From Lachnospiraceae bacterium (GTDB taxonomy: Bacteria; Bacillota; Clostridia; Lachnospirales; Lachnospiraceae), in contig JAAVHZ010000006.1 in assembly GCA_014799465.1 (NCBI GenBank), positions 186,001 through 250,000 on the forward strand: a DNA stretch of 64,000 bases. The letters are read 5' to 3'. Shown one piece after another: positions 7,866 through 18,682 of this stretch. The notes under the pieces are model-generated. The model saw only the letters and a list, made by a program, of their open reading frames with translations. It did no database searches and had not been told where the DNA came from. Position 1 is the first letter of the stretch. Each line of letters opens with the position of its first letter. Both the position numbers and the translations under genes were made by a program.

Positions 7866-10799
7866 TTAATCGGCAACCTTCGTGCCCACAATATTAACAG
7901 GTACAATTTTTCTTGTTTTAGAATTATATTTAAACACAGTCCAATATTTTCCTGACTTATTTATAGGAATATTAAACACATATTGTGGTTCATTAGTGCT
8001 GCCGTTATAAACTTTAACGCTTGCTCCAGATTCAGACATATCCGGAGAACTGGAAAAATTGTATACATAAAATGTATATGTACCTTCTATCGGATTGTAT
8101 ATCGTTGTTGTTTCCGGTCCATAACCTGATGTGTCATCCAAATCTAAATTAGCAATTATTGTATTTCCTTCTGAATACTTTTTATCCGCATAATATATAT
8201 GAAATATGCTTCCACTGCTTGTCGGTCCAATCAGATGTGAATCCAAATCGCGTGGGGCAGCTCCCCATTCAAGTACAATTCTCAACTGTTCGGAATTTAG
8301 TGAAGTTGATACTGTAGCATTTTGATTTGGGATTACATGGCCTCCAATTACCTTAATATTAAAATAAGTTGTATAATATTTATCCTTATTTTCCTGCAAT
8401 TCACTATCCATACTGTTATCAACAACTTCAATGCAATAGTGCCCTGCGTCCAATTCCGGTGTTTCATATAGTCCCTGTGATTGGCTTTGGACTTCCGCCA
8501 CAAGCTTTCCTGTTTTTTTATTTATTCCTTTACGTATTCTTAAATTTAAACCTTCAACTCCATAACCTGTTAATGAATCCGTTATTCTTCCCTTTGCCTG
8601 TCCTGTATTTTTAGATGAAAGAGGAATTAATTCAACTGTACTACAGTAATTATCCAATTTGGTTGAACTCAAACTAACTATTTGAGTAGTTGTATAGTAT
8701 CCGTCTTTGCTTATTGTTAATTCATATGTTCCAGGTACTATATTGTTAAAATAGAAAGTTCCATCACTTGAAGTTACAGTATACTCGGGTGCAGTTAAAA
8801 GTTTATCTTCTCCTACTCTGAAAATAGAAACAACAGCAAGATAAAGTGGCTGATTATTTCCTAATATCATATCTGTGTCAGCCTGAACAACCTTTCCTGA
8901 CAAAGTATTTGTTCCCTCTATATCAACTTTGCTTTTTCCATCTATTCCTACTTCATCAAAAGCTGCTTTTATAATCCCGATTTCCTCAGCAGACATTCTC
9001 ATATCATATGCTGCTGCAAGTACATTCATTCTTACTGAATAAAATTTGGAATTTCTATCATACCCCTTAAACAATGAATGATACCAAAGTTCCGCTAACC
9101 TTGTCTTGTTTCTGATACCATTATTCCACATCAGGTAACAGGCATGTGAAACGATAGTGTTATTTGTATGTACGCCTCCATTATCACTATGGTCTTCTGC
9201 AAAATCTTGATAATATTGATCACCAATAGTACTAGGCTGCTCAAATTCAGCCGGATTAGACATATTTCGAAGTGCTCTTGCATTACTTGTATTGTCTTCC
9301 CTGTGCAGCCATTCATCATCATCATCCCCTTCGATGAAATAGCCGAAAATATCAGCATATCCTTCCTCAATTGCTCCCGGTGCATTAAAGTAATATAAGG
9401 CTAAAGGAGAAACATGATTTATTACACCATGTGTAAATTCATGACCAACGGTATCAAGTGCAGCCGCAGCACTAAAAATATAGTCTCCGCCACTTCCGAA
9501 ATTCAAAGATTCATTTTTAGGATTATAACCCGAATTAGTACCCCTGTTTGTATCATTAATAATAACTGGTATTTTTGAATTTTTATCATCAAATCCTTTT
9601 CTGCCAAAATTATTCAGATAAAAATCATACGCTTTAGAAACATTAGCCATAGCTGATACTTCGTCAGGCTCCCATGTATTACTTGGCTTTACAATTACTT
9701 TATCTGAATCCAGACGGTTATCTTTGCTACCCTCAAAATCATAAACTTCTATGTTTCTTGCAGCATCTCTTAACTTAAATTCAGTAAATTTATATGTACC
9801 TGTTCCCACTGTACGATATGCAACTGAAAATTGCTCCCGATTTCCAAGTTCGCTTATTCCTGTTCCTATAGTACTTCCAAATTCAAATTCATTTAGACTA
9901 TTCAAATTTTCAAATAAAACTTCTCCACCAGCTGCATCAATAAGAATATTATACTGTGAACCGTCTGCACCTTTAGCATAAACATTCCATACCAGTTTTG
10001 GAATTGAATTATCCATATAAACATATAACTTTTCTACATCCGCATCTCTATATCCATATTCCATAACCTTCTGTTTCGCTTCACTTTCAGATAATTTTGG
10101 TGCTGTATTGATATTTATATCACTAACGAAAGAACTCTGCAAAGATGATGTATATCCTAACTGGTTTGTTGATACAACTATACTCGTTCCATAAATGGGA
10201 ATACCGTTATAAACCTGTTCAAACCGAAATGCCGCCCCATAATTGTCTTTATTAGTCGATACCCATCTAAATTCATCCTTTGGTGATTTACACCCCATAA
10301 GAGATTTTATCGTATATAAGGATAAAATAGCTTCTTCCGGTGATTCAACCATAATATCTGAGAATGACCCCATAATATATTCAATATACCCATCATCATT
10401 TATATATACTTCAAGATTATCCACATTACCATCATTATAAAGATATAACATTTCAAATGAATCTATATCTTCAATATAATCTGTATTATAATTTACATAT
10501 TTATTTTTAATAACATATACTTCAAACTGTTTTGTTTCAAAACAAGAATTACTCTTAACATTTGCTGTTAAAATAACTTCTGTTGATTCATTGCATGGTC
10601 TGCTTACAACACCTTCATCTGTAATAACATCTTCATTACTGCTTGACCACTCAATCGTTGCTCCATTCAGTTCTGTCACAAGACTAAGATTATCCGTTAC
10701 AGAATATTTTGTATCATTATTTTTATATTCTATCTCAAGTTCACTGATTGCACTTTGAACAATTAAATAATCTTCATCAAAATTCAAATCAGGTACCAT
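7866..10799 (-). pseudogene. M4 (thermolysin-type) metalloprotease, C-terminal part of interrupted gene
   Basis: This 977-codon frame encodes a zinc metalloprotease. The zinc-binding motif HEFTH lies at about residues 453-457, the third ligand in GAIEEGYAD about 20 residues later, and the thermolysin-like NGGVHTNNTIVSH with its active-site histidine follows. Before the catalytic domain are an Ig-like segment and an FTP/PepSY-type propeptide; after it come two carboxypeptidase-regulatory/Cna-B-like domains and a C-terminal domain with a DLDSH motif. The frame joins directly to the upstream ORF (10911-11571) across one TGA at 10911-10913, so its Met at 10799 is an internal methionine without a ribosome-binding site or signal peptide. 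Secreted protease activity would need both lesions in the upstream part to be bypassed or repaired. Confidence 0.85.
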
Positions 10800-10910
10800 T
10801 TTTTCAGTGGTTCCTTTATTATCCCATCCTGTTACTTTTACACAATTTAATCCTTTTAAATAATCTTCATAAGAGAGGACTACTGAAAAATTCCATAAGG
10901 TGCTATCATT

Positions 10911-11571
10911 TCACCTCCAAAATCTTAATTTATCAGAGCCTTCATTTTCCTGTGTAACAACATACTGATATATACCATTTTCTATCCTATTTTCAACTTT
11001 CTTAGGATTGTACATATTTTTATCTGCACCGGATATCAATACATCATATCCGCTATTTTCATCCTTAGTTGCATTTGTAAAATTAACATACATTAATGCA
11101 TCATCATTTTCCCATTGTGCAAATTCTGATACATCAAGATATATAATATCTCCTTCATGAAAGTATTCTTCGATTCCTTCCATAATACCCCAATGACCAT
11201 ACTCACTTCCATCCACATAATATGCATTATTATTATCTCTGCCTCCGTCACTCCATGAATTCCATTGAGTTGTTTTATCCTCACCATAACGGTTAAAAGT
11301 AATGTTATATGCATTCTTAGGAATCTTTACGCTCCATGTAATTTCGTCCTTTTGTTCCATCCAATATTCAGTGTGTCCGTTGGTATTATCAATTGCTTTA
11401 ATTTTAGCGTTATCATTTTTTACCCACTTACCGGCAGTATTGTCAATCAGATATAATGTATCATACTCAGTCGCTGCCTGTATGGATACAAATTGACTTA
11501 AATCAATACTTGCCAAAATCATAATTACTGTCAAAATACCTGCTAATATTTTTTTTTGAATAATTTTTCAT
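10911..11571 (-). pseudogene. Signal peptide and binding-module part of the interrupted M4 protease
   Basis: The ATG at 11571 has an ideal AGGAGG 7 bases upstream and begins a signal peptide, but a run of nine A (11549-11557) puts it out of frame with the hydrophobic core ILAGILTVIMILAS; eight or eleven A would restore it. After the signal comes a domain rich in Trp, Asn and Asp (WVKNDNAKIKA, WSDGGRDNNNAYY) resembling starch/carbohydrate-binding modules such as CBM26, a tentative call. The frame then meets TGA after LRFWR and continues into the protease. The only in-frame alternative start is a TTG at 11534, which lacks a charged signal N-region. Confidence 0.75.
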
Positions 11572-11914
11572 AAAGATACCTCCTGTATTATCGTAGACAT
11601 TCTTGATTTTCCAATAATTCGACTATTATTATCTTCTGCAGTATGTATCTTAATTACCCAAACCGATTTGAGTATTTTAACTTTTGTAATTATCATCATT
11701 TTATCATGGGTCATTAATTCCTTATTAAATTCATTATCATCCTCCACATCTTTATAAAATTTTAATATATAAATATTTTATTATATATTAAAATTAATAT
11801 CAAATAAAACCGCACCAAAGTTCAAATTTTTCAATAAAATCATACTGTTGAGTACAAGATATGCAACATGCTGTCATGTATTTATAAAAAAACTTTAAAA
11901 AGATTGATAAATAT
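11572..11914. other. AT-rich gap between the protease and coaD
   Basis: This divergent region must hold the protease promoter on the minus strand. I see only AT-rich sequence, no reading frame, and no convincing RNA structure. Confidence 0.4.
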
Positions 11915-11943
11915 TTGACGATTTCCTATAAAAATGTTATTAT
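11915..11943 (+). promoter_or_regulatory. Promoter of coaD
   Basis: TTGACG at 11915-11920 and TATTAT at 11938-11943 are 17 bp apart, giving a leader of about 30 nt before the coaD start codon. Confidence 0.6.
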
Positions 11944-11981
11944 TAGAACGTAGCGTTAATAAGCATGAAATGAGGTACATT

Positions 11982-12479
11982 ATGACCAAGGCTATATATC
12001 CCGGAAGTTTTGATCCGGTAACATTGGGCCATCTGGACATAATAAAGCGTTCTTCAAAAGTTGTGGATGAATTGGTTATAGGAGTTCTTGTAAATAAGAA
12101 CAAAACACCTACATTTACGATAGAAGAAAGGCTTGATATGATAAGAGAAGTTATAAAAGGGCTTCCTAATGTAACCGTCCGGTATTTTGAAGGAATGACA
12201 GTGGATTTCGCAAGAAAAAATGATGCAAATATTATAATAAGAGGTCTTAGGGCAGTTACTGATTTCGAAAGTGAAATGCAGATAGCACAGACTAATCACA
12301 GTATTGAACCTGAGGTTGAAACCATGTTCTTTACTACCAGTCTGGAGTATGCTTTCTTAAGTTCTACTATTGTAAAAGAAGTTGCATTTTATGGTGGTGA
12401 TGTGTCACGGTTCGTTCCAAAGAATGTGGAAGAAATGCTTAAAAAGCGTTATTTTCCAAACAGTATGCAGGCTATATAA
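11982..12479 (+). CDS. coaD: Phosphopantetheine adenylyltransferase
   Basis: This enzyme joins ATP and 4'-phosphopantetheine to make dephospho-CoA, the penultimate step of CoA synthesis. The nucleotidyltransferase motif TLGH is at residues 14-17 after the YPGSFDP opening, and the IIRGLRAVTDFE and FLSSTIVKE segments are intact. The 165-residue length is normal. The ATG at 11982 is chosen because GAGGT lies 5 bases upstream and the family begins with this MTKAIYPGSFDP-type start. Only 36 bases separate it from thl, so CoA synthesis and the CoA-heavy butyrate pathway may share a transcript. Confidence 0.95.
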   Translation: MTKAIYPGSFDPVTLGHLDIIKRSSKVVDELVIGVLVNKNKTPTFTIEERLDMIREVIKGLPNVTVRYFEGMTVDFARKNDANIIIRGLRAVTDFESEMQIAQTNHSIEPEVETMFFTTSLEYAFLSSTIVKEVAFYGGDVSRFVPKNVEEMLKKRYFPNSMQAI

Positions 12480-12515
12480 TATAGCATAATATATTTATAA
12501 AGGAGGATATTTAAA

Positions 12516-13700
12516 ATGTCAAAAAAAGTAGTATTAGCAGGTGCTTGCCGTACAGCAATCGGAAAAATGGGTGGTGGATTAAGTACAACACCGGCACCGG
12601 TTCTTGGTTCTATCGTTATTAAAGAAGCATTGAGCAGGGCAGGAGTACCGGCTGATCAGGTTGATCATGTATATATGGGATGTGTAATTCAGGCAGGTCT
12701 CGGACAGAACGTTGCACGTCAGGCATCTATTAAAGCAGGATTGCCTATAGAGACACCGGCAGTTACAGTAAACGTTGTATGTGGTTCAGGTCTTAACTGT
12801 GTAAATATGGCTGCTCAGATGATTCAGGCAGGAGATGCTGACATCGTTGTTGCAGGCGGAATGGAAAATATGTCAATGGCACCATATGCTATGATGCAGG
12901 GACGTTTCGGATACAGAATGAACAATGGAAAATTAATTGATACAATGGTAAATGATGCATTATGGGATGCATTTAACGGTTACCATATGATGATTACTGC
13001 TGAAAATGTAGCTGAGAAATGGGGTCTTACAAGAGAAGAGTTAGACGAATTTGCAGCAAACAGCCAGCAGAAATGCGAAGCAGCTATAGCAGCAGGCAAA
13101 TTTAAAGATGAAATTGTACCTGTTGAGATTAAGACAAAGAAAGGTACAGTTGTATTTGATACTGACGAAGGTCCTCGTGCAGGTACAACAGCAGAGTCAC
13201 TTTCAAACCTTAAATGCTGCAGCGGTAAAGAAGGCGGCGTAGTTACAGCAGGAAATGCTTCAGGTATCAACGACGGAGCTGCTGCAATCGTAGTAATGAG
13301 TGAAGAAAAAGCAAAAGAACTTGGTGTTAAGCCTATGGCTACATTTGTAGCAGGTGCACTTGGCGGTGTTGACCCATCAATCATGGGTGTAGGTCCTGTA
13401 GCATCTACTAAGAAGGTTCTTGAAAAGACAGGTCTTTCTATAAATGATATGGACTTAATCGAAGCTAATGAGGCTTTTGCTGCTCAGTCAGTGGCAGTAG
13501 GCAAAGACCTTGGATTTGATTTAAGCAAGTTAAATGTAAACGGTGGTGCTATTGCACTTGGACATCCGGTAGGAGCATCAGGCTGCCGTATTCTCGTTAC
13601 ATTATTGCATGAGATGCAGAAAGCAGATGCTAAGAAAGGTCTTGCTACACTGTGTATCGGCGGTGGAATGGGCTGCTCAACAATAGTAGAAAGAGATTAA
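12516..13700 (+). CDS. thl: Acetyl-CoA C-acetyltransferase (thiolase)
   Basis: It condenses two acetyl-CoA into acetoacetyl-CoA, the entry step to butyrate. The nucleophilic cysteine lies in VVCGSGLN (Cys89), and the C-terminal motifs GHPVGASG and CIGGGMG carry the catalytic His and second Cys. The length of 394 residues is standard. AGGAGG is placed 9 bases before the ATG. It is the first gene of thl-crt-hbd-bcd-etfB-etfA; two strong hairpins follow it before crt, which may set different mRNA levels for thl and the rest. Confidence 0.95.
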   Translation: MSKKVVLAGACRTAIGKMGGGLSTTPAPVLGSIVIKEALSRAGVPADQVDHVYMGCVIQAGLGQNVARQASIKAGLPIETPAVTVNVVCGSGLNCVNMAAQMIQAGDADIVVAGGMENMSMAPYAMMQGRFGYRMNNGKLIDTMVNDALWDAFNGYHMMITAENVAEKWGLTREELDEFAANSQQKCEAAIAAGKFKDEIVPVEIKTKKGTVVFDTDEGPRAGTTAESLSNLKCCSGKEGGVVTAGNASGINDGAAAIVVMSEEKAKELGVKPMATFVAGALGGVDPSIMGVGPVASTKKVLEKTGLSINDMDLIEANEAFAAQSVAVGKDLGFDLSKLNVNGGAIALGHPVGASGCRILVTLLHEMQKADAKKGLATLCIGGGMGCSTIVERD

Positions 13701-13710
13701 TCAGTGGGGA

Positions 13711-13740
13711 GGAATCAGCTTTTATCCGGCTGATTCTTCC
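13711..13740 (+). terminator. First hairpin in the thl-crt gap
   Basis: GGAATCAGC pairs with the GCTGATTCTTCC side (13729-13740) around a short loop. It lacks a good T-tract, so it may be an mRNA-stabilising or processing element rather than a terminator. Confidence 0.5.
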
Positions 13741-13741
13741 T

Positions 13742-13791
13742 AGTGTCTTATCTTGGAGATATTTTATCAGATATTAACGAGATAAGACACT
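13742..13791 (+). terminator. Second hairpin in the thl-crt gap
   Basis: AGTGTCTTATCT at 13742-13753 and AGATAAGACACT at 13780-13791 form a perfect 12-bp stem, followed by TGTTGTTATATATT. Partial termination or mRNA stabilisation are both possible. Confidence 0.55.
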
Positions 13792-13844
13792 GTTGTTATA
13801 TATTCTATAAGACATAAAATGTTAAATATGGAAGGAGACACATA

Positions 13845-14621
13845 ATGGAATTCGTAACTTATGAAGTTGAGGGACAGGTTGGTATTATTACAATTAACCG
13901 TCCAAAGGCATTAAATGCATTAAACAGTACTGTACTTGAAGAACTTGATAAGACTTTTGATGATGTTGATATTAATGAAATCAGAGCACTTATCCTTACA
14001 GGTGCAGGTGAGAAATCATTTGTGGCAGGTGCAGATATAGGAGAAATGAGCACACTTACAAAGGCAGAAGGTGAAGCTTTTGGTAAGAAGGGAAATGATG
14101 TATTCCGTAAAATAGAAACATTCCCTATTCCTGTTATTGCAGCAATAAACGGATTTGCACTTGGCGGCGGATGTGAGATATCAATGAGCTGTGATATCAG
14201 AATTTGTTCTGATAATGCCGTATTCGGTCAGCCGGAAGTGGGTCTTGGAATTACACCGGGATTCGGTGGTACACAGAGACTTGCAAGAATCGTTGGTGTA
14301 GGTATGGCAAAGCAGATGATTTATTCAGGAAGAAATATCAAGGCAGATGAAGCATACAGAATCGGTCTTGTAAATGCAGTATATACACTGGAAGAGTTAA
14401 TGCCGGCAGCAAAGAAACTGGCAGCAGGAATTGCAAAGAATGCACCTATTGCAGTACGTAACTGTAAAAAGGCTATTAATGACGGATTACAGACAGATAT
14501 GGATGAGGCTATTGTAATAGAAGAAAAACTTTTTGGTGACTGCTTTGAAAGCTATGACCAGAAAGAGGGAATGGCAGCATTTTTAGAGAAGAGAAAAGTG
14601 GAAGCTTTCTTAAATAAATAA
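13845..14621 (+). CDS. crt: 3-Hydroxybutyryl-CoA dehydratase (crotonase)
   Basis: It dehydrates 3-hydroxybutyryl-CoA to crotonyl-CoA. The crotonase fold motifs are present: VAGADIGEM forms the oxyanion hole region, GGGCEISMSCD and QPEVGLGITPGFGGTQRL carry the two catalytic glutamates. At 258 residues it is full length. GGAGA precedes the ATG. It follows thl after a 144-base gap holding two hairpins and is 48 bases before hbd. Confidence 0.95.
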   Translation: MEFVTYEVEGQVGIITINRPKALNALNSTVLEELDKTFDDVDINEIRALILTGAGEKSFVAGADIGEMSTLTKAEGEAFGKKGNDVFRKIETFPIPVIAAINGFALGGGCEISMSCDIRICSDNAVFGQPEVGLGITPGFGGTQRLARIVGVGMAKQMIYSGRNIKADEAYRIGLVNAVYTLEELMPAAKKLAAGIAKNAPIAVRNCKKAINDGLQTDMDEAIVIEEKLFGDCFESYDQKEGMAAFLEKRKVEAFLNK

Positions 14622-14669
14622 TAGATATTAATTTAACGCCGCATAAGACGGCAGAAAAAGGAGGATATA

Positions 14670-15509
14670 ATGAAGGTAGGTATTATTGGAGCAGGAACAA
14701 TGGGTTCCGGAATTGCACAGGCATTTGCACAGACAGAAGGATATGAAGTATTTCTTTGCGACATTAATGAAGAGTTTGCTGCAAACGGTAAGAACAAAAT
14801 TGCAAAAGGTTTTGAGAAACGTGTTGCAAAAGGAAAGATGGCACAGGAAGATGCTGATAAGATTTTAGCAAAGATTACAACAGGTGTTAAGACAATCTGT
14901 ACAGACTGTGACCTTGTAGTAGAGGCTGCACTTGAAGTTATGGATATCAAAAAGCAGACATTTAAGGAATTACAGGATATCTGTAAGGCAGACTGTATTT
15001 TTGCTACAAATACATCTTCACTTTCAATTACTGAGATTGGTCAGGGGCTTGACCGTCCGGTTATAGGAATGCATTTCTTCAACCCTGCACCTGTAATGAA
15101 GCTGGTAGAAGTTATTCAGGGTGAGAATACTCCTGATGAAATGAGAGATAAAATCGTTGAGATTTCTAAAGAAATCGGTAAGACTCCTGTAGAAGTAAAA
15201 GAAGCTGCCGGATTCGTTGTAAACAGAATCTTAATTCCAATGATAAATGAAGCAATCGGCATCTATGCTGACGGTGTTGCTTCTGTAGAAGGTATTGATA
15301 CAGCAATGCAGTTAGGTGCAAATCATCCAATGGGACCTTTAGCGTTAGGTGATTTGGTAGGTCTTGATATTGTACTTGCAATTATGGAAGTACTTCAGGC
15401 AGAGACAGGTGATTCTAAATACCGTCCACATCCGCTTCTTAAGAAGATGGTAAGGGCAGGTAAATTAGGTAGAAAGACAGGAATCGGTTTCTACGATTAT
15501 TCAAAATAA
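14670..15509 (+). CDS. hbd: 3-Hydroxybutyryl-CoA dehydrogenase
   Basis: It reduces acetoacetyl-CoA to (S)-3-hydroxybutyryl-CoA with NAD(P)H. The Rossmann motif [14 protein letters not shown] starts at residue 4. The catalytic His lies in [16 protein letters not shown] and the second domain has the family's GFVVNRIL and [16 protein letters not shown] segments. The 279-residue length is typical of clostridial Hbd. AGGAGG is well spaced before the ATG. Confidence 0.95.
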   Translation: MKVGIIGAGTMGSGIAQAFAQTEGYEVFLCDINEEFAANGKNKIAKGFEKRVAKGKMAQEDADKILAKITTGVKTICTDCDLVVEAALEVMDIKKQTFKELQDICKADCIFATNTSSLSITEIGQGLDRPVIGMHFFNPAPVMKLVEVIQGENTPDEMRDKIVEISKEIGKTPVEVKEAAGFVVNRILIPMINEAIGIYADGVASVEGIDTAMQLGANHPMGPLALGDLVGLDIVLAIMEVLQAETGDSKYRPHPLLKKMVRAGKLGRKTGIGFYDYSK

Positions 15510-15544
15510 GAAGAAAAAAATTAAAGTTTAGGAGGAACAAAATC

Positions 15545-16714
15545 GTGGATTTTTCTTTAAGTAAAAAACATGAAATGGCAAGATCGCTTTTTAAAGAATT
15601 TGCCGAGACAGAAGTTAAGCCTTTCGCACAGGAAACTGATGAGACAGAGCAGTTCCCAAAAGATATTGTAGCTAAAATGCAGAAATATGGTTTTATGGGA
15701 ATTCCAATTGAGAAAGAATTTGGCGGACAGGGTTGTGACCCGTTAACATATGTTATGTGTGTAGAGGAACTTTCGAAGGTCTGCGGTACAACAGGTGTTG
15801 TTGTATCAGCACATACTTCACTTTGTGCAGACCCTATCCAGACATATGGTACACCTGAGCAGAAAGAGAAATATTTAGTTCCACTTGCAAAAGGTGAGAA
15901 GTTAGGTGCTTTCGGTCTTACAGAGCCGGGTGCAGGTACAGACGCACAGGGTGTTCAGACAAAGGCAGTATTAGACGGAGATGAGTGGGTATTAAATGGT
16001 TCAAAATGCTTTATTACAAACGGTAAAGTAGCTGACATTTATATAATCATTGCATATACAGATATTGTTGAGGACAAGAGAGGAAGAAAGCAGAAGAAAT
16101 TCTCTGCATTTATAGTTGAGAAAGATACTCCGGGATTTACTTTTGGAACAAAAGAGAAGAAAATGGGTATCCGTGGTTCAGCTACATATGAATTAATCTT
16201 CCAAGATTGCAGGATTCCGGCAGCTAATATGTTAGGTGCAAGAGGAAAAGGTTTCCCAATCGCCATGCATACACTTGACGGAGGACGTATCGGTATTGCA
16301 GCACAGGCACTTGGTATTGCTGAAGGTGCATTAGAGCGTACAATCGAGTACACTAAGGAAAGAAAGCAGTTCGGACGTTCGATTGCTGCTCAGCAGAATA
16401 CACAGTTCCAGCTCGCAGATATGGCTACAAAGGTTGAGGCTGCAAGAATGCTGGTTTACAAAGCTGCAATGAAGAAGGCACAGTATCAGGCTGACCATAA
16501 GACTTCTTATTCTGTAGAAGCAGCTATGGCTAAACTGTATGCGGCAGAAGTGGCTATGGAAGTTACTACTAAGGCAGTTCAGTTACACGGCGGATATGGA
16601 TACATCAGAGAATATGATGTTGAGCGTATGATGCGTGATGCTAAGATTACAGAGATATATGAAGGAACCAGCGAGGTTCAGAGAATGGTAATCTCAGGAA
16701 GTCTATTGAAATAA
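15545..16714 (+). CDS. bcd: Butyryl-CoA dehydrogenase
   Basis: This FAD acyl-CoA dehydrogenase reduces crotonyl-CoA to butyryl-CoA; in clostridia it works with EtfAB and couples to ferredoxin reduction by electron bifurcation. Motifs TEPGAGTDAQG and GSKCFITNG line the FAD/substrate site, and the catalytic glutamate is in IYEGTSEVQRM. The length is 389 residues. Translation starts at a GTG with GGAGG upstream; no in-frame ATG lies nearby before the conserved N-terminus. Confidence 0.95.
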   Translation: MDFSLSKKHEMARSLFKEFAETEVKPFAQETDETEQFPKDIVAKMQKYGFMGIPIEKEFGGQGCDPLTYVMCVEELSKVCGTTGVVVSAHTSLCADPIQTYGTPEQKEKYLVPLAKGEKLGAFGLTEPGAGTDAQGVQTKAVLDGDEWVLNGSKCFITNGKVADIYIIIAYTDIVEDKRGRKQKKFSAFIVEKDTPGFTFGTKEKKMGIRGSATYELIFQDCRIPAANMLGARGKGFPIAMHTLDGGRIGIAAQALGIAEGALERTIEYTKERKQFGRSIAAQQNTQFQLADMATKVEAARMLVYKAAMKKAQYQADHKTSYSVEAAMAKLYAAEVAMEVTTKAVQLHGGYGYIREYDVERMMRDAKITEIYEGTSEVQRMVISGSLLK

Positions 16715-16757
16715 TGGATTAAACCAAATATAATAAAAATTAAGGAGTGAAAATACC

Positions 16758-17540
16758 GTGAAAATCGTTGTATGTATAAAACAGGTTCCAGATACCAAAG
16801 GCGGAGTAAAGTTCAATCCTGACGGTACTTTGGACAGAGCTGCAATGTTGACAATCATGAATCCGGATGATAAAGCCGGACTTGAGGCAGCACTCAGATT
16901 AAAAGATCAGTATGGTGCAGAAGTAACAGTTGTTACAATGGGACTTCCAAAGGCAGAAGAGGTGCTTCGTGAGGCAATGGCTATGGGAGCCGATAAAGGT
17001 ATTCTTGTAACTGACAGAGTATTAGGTGGAGCCGATACATGGGCTACATCTACCACAATAGCAGGTGCAATAAGAAATCTTGAGTATGATTTAATTATTA
17101 CAGGACGTCAGGCTATTGACGGAGATACTGCACAGGTTGGTCCACAGATTTCAGAACATCTTAATATACCTGTAATTTCATATGCACAGGATATAAAGAT
17201 TGACGGGGATTATGTAATTGTTAATCGTCAGTATGAAGACAGACATCATGTATTAAAAGCTAAGATGCCATGTCTTATAACAGCTCTTTCAGAATTAAAT
17301 GTTCCACGTTACATGACACCGGGTGGAATTTTCGATGCATATGATGCAGAAATTACAGTTTGGGGAAGAAATGACCTTAAAGATGTAGATGATTCTGACC
17401 TCGGTCTTGCAGGTTCACCAACAAAGATTGCTAAAGCATCAGATAAGGTGAGAAAAGGTGCAGGAGAGAAAGTTGCACTTGAAACAGATGAAGCAGTTGA
17501 CTACATCATGAACAAATTGACAGAAAAGCATGTAATATAA
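16758..17540 (+). CDS. etfB: Electron transfer flavoprotein beta subunit
   Basis: The beta subunit of the Bcd-Etf complex. It shows the family opening MKIVVCIKQVPDT, the nucleotide-binding TGRQAIDGDTAQVGP segment near residue 115, and the length of 260 residues. It starts with GTG behind TAAGGAG. The GRQAIDGDTAQVGP stretch occurs in bifurcating EtfBs, consistent with a bifurcating complex; that is inferred from pathway context. It is followed by etfA after a short gap. Confidence 0.94.
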   Translation: MKIVVCIKQVPDTKGGVKFNPDGTLDRAAMLTIMNPDDKAGLEAALRLKDQYGAEVTVVTMGLPKAEEVLREAMAMGADKGILVTDRVLGGADTWATSTTIAGAIRNLEYDLIITGRQAIDGDTAQVGPQISEHLNIPVISYAQDIKIDGDYVIVNRQYEDRHHVLKAKMPCLITALSELNVPRYMTPGGIFDAYDAEITVWGRNDLKDVDDSDLGLAGSPTKIAKASDKVRKGAGEKVALETDEAVDYIMNKLTEKHVI

Positions 17541-17558
17541 TTTTTGGAAGGAAGAGTG

Positions 17559-18614
17559 GTGACAGGAATGAATTTAGAGGAATATAAAGGCGTATTTGTC
17601 TATGCTCAGCAGGTTGACAATGAGATAAGCAGTATTGCATTTGAATTACTTGGTAAGGCAAAAGAGCTGGCAGGCAAATTAAATACAGAAGTTACGGCAG
17701 TATTAATCGGTTCAGATATTAAAGGACTTACAGACCAGTTGGCAGAATACGGTGCAGATAAGGTAATCGTTGTAGATGACCCTGAATTAAAAGATTACAG
17801 AACAGAGCCATATGCACATGCACTTTCATCTGTAATTAATGAATACAAACCAGAGATTATGCTTGTAGGTGCTACTGCAATCGGAAGAGATTTGGCACCT
17901 AGAGTATCAGCAAGAGTTAAGACAGGACTTACAGCAGACTGTACAGTACTTGAGATTGGAGATTTCCCAATTAACGCAATCCCTGGAAAAGAGGATGAGC
18001 AGAAGCACAATCAGTTACTTATGACCCGTCCTGCATTTGGCGGAAATACAATTGCTACAATCGCATGCCCGAATAACCGCCCACAGATGGCTACGGTACG
18101 TGCAGGTGTTATGCAGAAGATTGAGCCTGTTAAGGGTGCTAAGGCAGAAGTTATTGAATACAATCCGGGATTCACACCTGATGATAAATATGTTGAGATT
18201 CTTGAGATTGTTAAGGAAGTTTCAGATATCGTAGACATTATGGATGCAAAAATTCTCGTATCAGGCGGCAGAGGCTTAGGAAGTGCAGAAAATTTCAAAT
18301 TGTTGGATGACCTGGCAGAAGCATTAGGTGGTACAGTAAGCTGCTCACGTGCAGTTGTTGATAACGGTTGGAAACCAAAAGAATTACAGGTTGGACAGAC
18401 AGGTAAGACTGTTCGCCCACAGGTATATTTTGCAATCGGTATTTCAGGTGCTATACAGCATACAGCAGGTATGGAAGAGTCAGACATTATTATTGCTATT
18501 AATAAAGATGAGACAGCTCCGATTTTTGACGTAGCAGATTATGGAATTGTTGGAGATTTGAATAAGATAGTTCCGCTTTTGACAGAGAAGATTAAAGAAG
18601 CAGTACAGAAATAG
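17559..18614 (+). CDS. etfA: Electron transfer flavoprotein alpha subunit
   Basis: The alpha subunit of the Bcd-Etf complex, binding FAD in its C-terminal domain, where SGGRGLGSAENF, GQTGKTVRPQVYFAIG and SGAIQH are all present. The start is uncertain: GTG at 17559 has GGAAGG 8 bases upstream, while ATG at 17568 (MNLEEYKG) matches the usual N-terminus but has poor spacing. I chose 17559. The gene ends the butyrate operon at a strong terminator. Confidence 0.93.
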   Translation: MTGMNLEEYKGVFVYAQQVDNEISSIAFELLGKAKELAGKLNTEVTAVLIGSDIKGLTDQLAEYGADKVIVVDDPELKDYRTEPYAHALSSVINEYKPEIMLVGATAIGRDLAPRVSARVKTGLTADCTVLEIGDFPINAIPGKEDEQKHNQLLMTRPAFGGNTIATIACPNNRPQMATVRAGVMQKIEPVKGAKAEVIEYNPGFTPDDKYVEILEIVKEVSDIVDIMDAKILVSGGRGLGSAENFKLLDDLAEALGGTVSCSRAVVDNGWKPKELQVGQTGKTVRPQVYFAIGISGAIQHTAGMEESDIIIAINKDETAPIFDVADYGIVGDLNKIVPLLTEKIKEAVQK

Positions 18615-18625
18615 CAGCAATGGTT

Positions 18626-18666
18626 ATGGCGGTCATCATTTATTTGGTGGTCGCCATTTATTTTTA
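18626..18666 (+). terminator. Terminator of the butyrate operon
   Basis: ATGGCGGTCATCA pairs with TGGTGGTCGCCAT over 13 positions including G-U pairs, then TTATTTTT follows. The hydrogenase gene starts right after it and so would depend on read-through or a promoter inside etfA. Confidence 0.8.
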
Positions 18667-18682
18667 AAGAATGGAGAAAAGT

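Noticed and set aside
7782-10913. TGA read as selenocysteine or reassigned codon
   Set aside because: No selenocysteine-insertion-like hairpin was evident, the positions are not catalytic cysteines, and TGA serves as a normal stop elsewhere (for example after pcrA).
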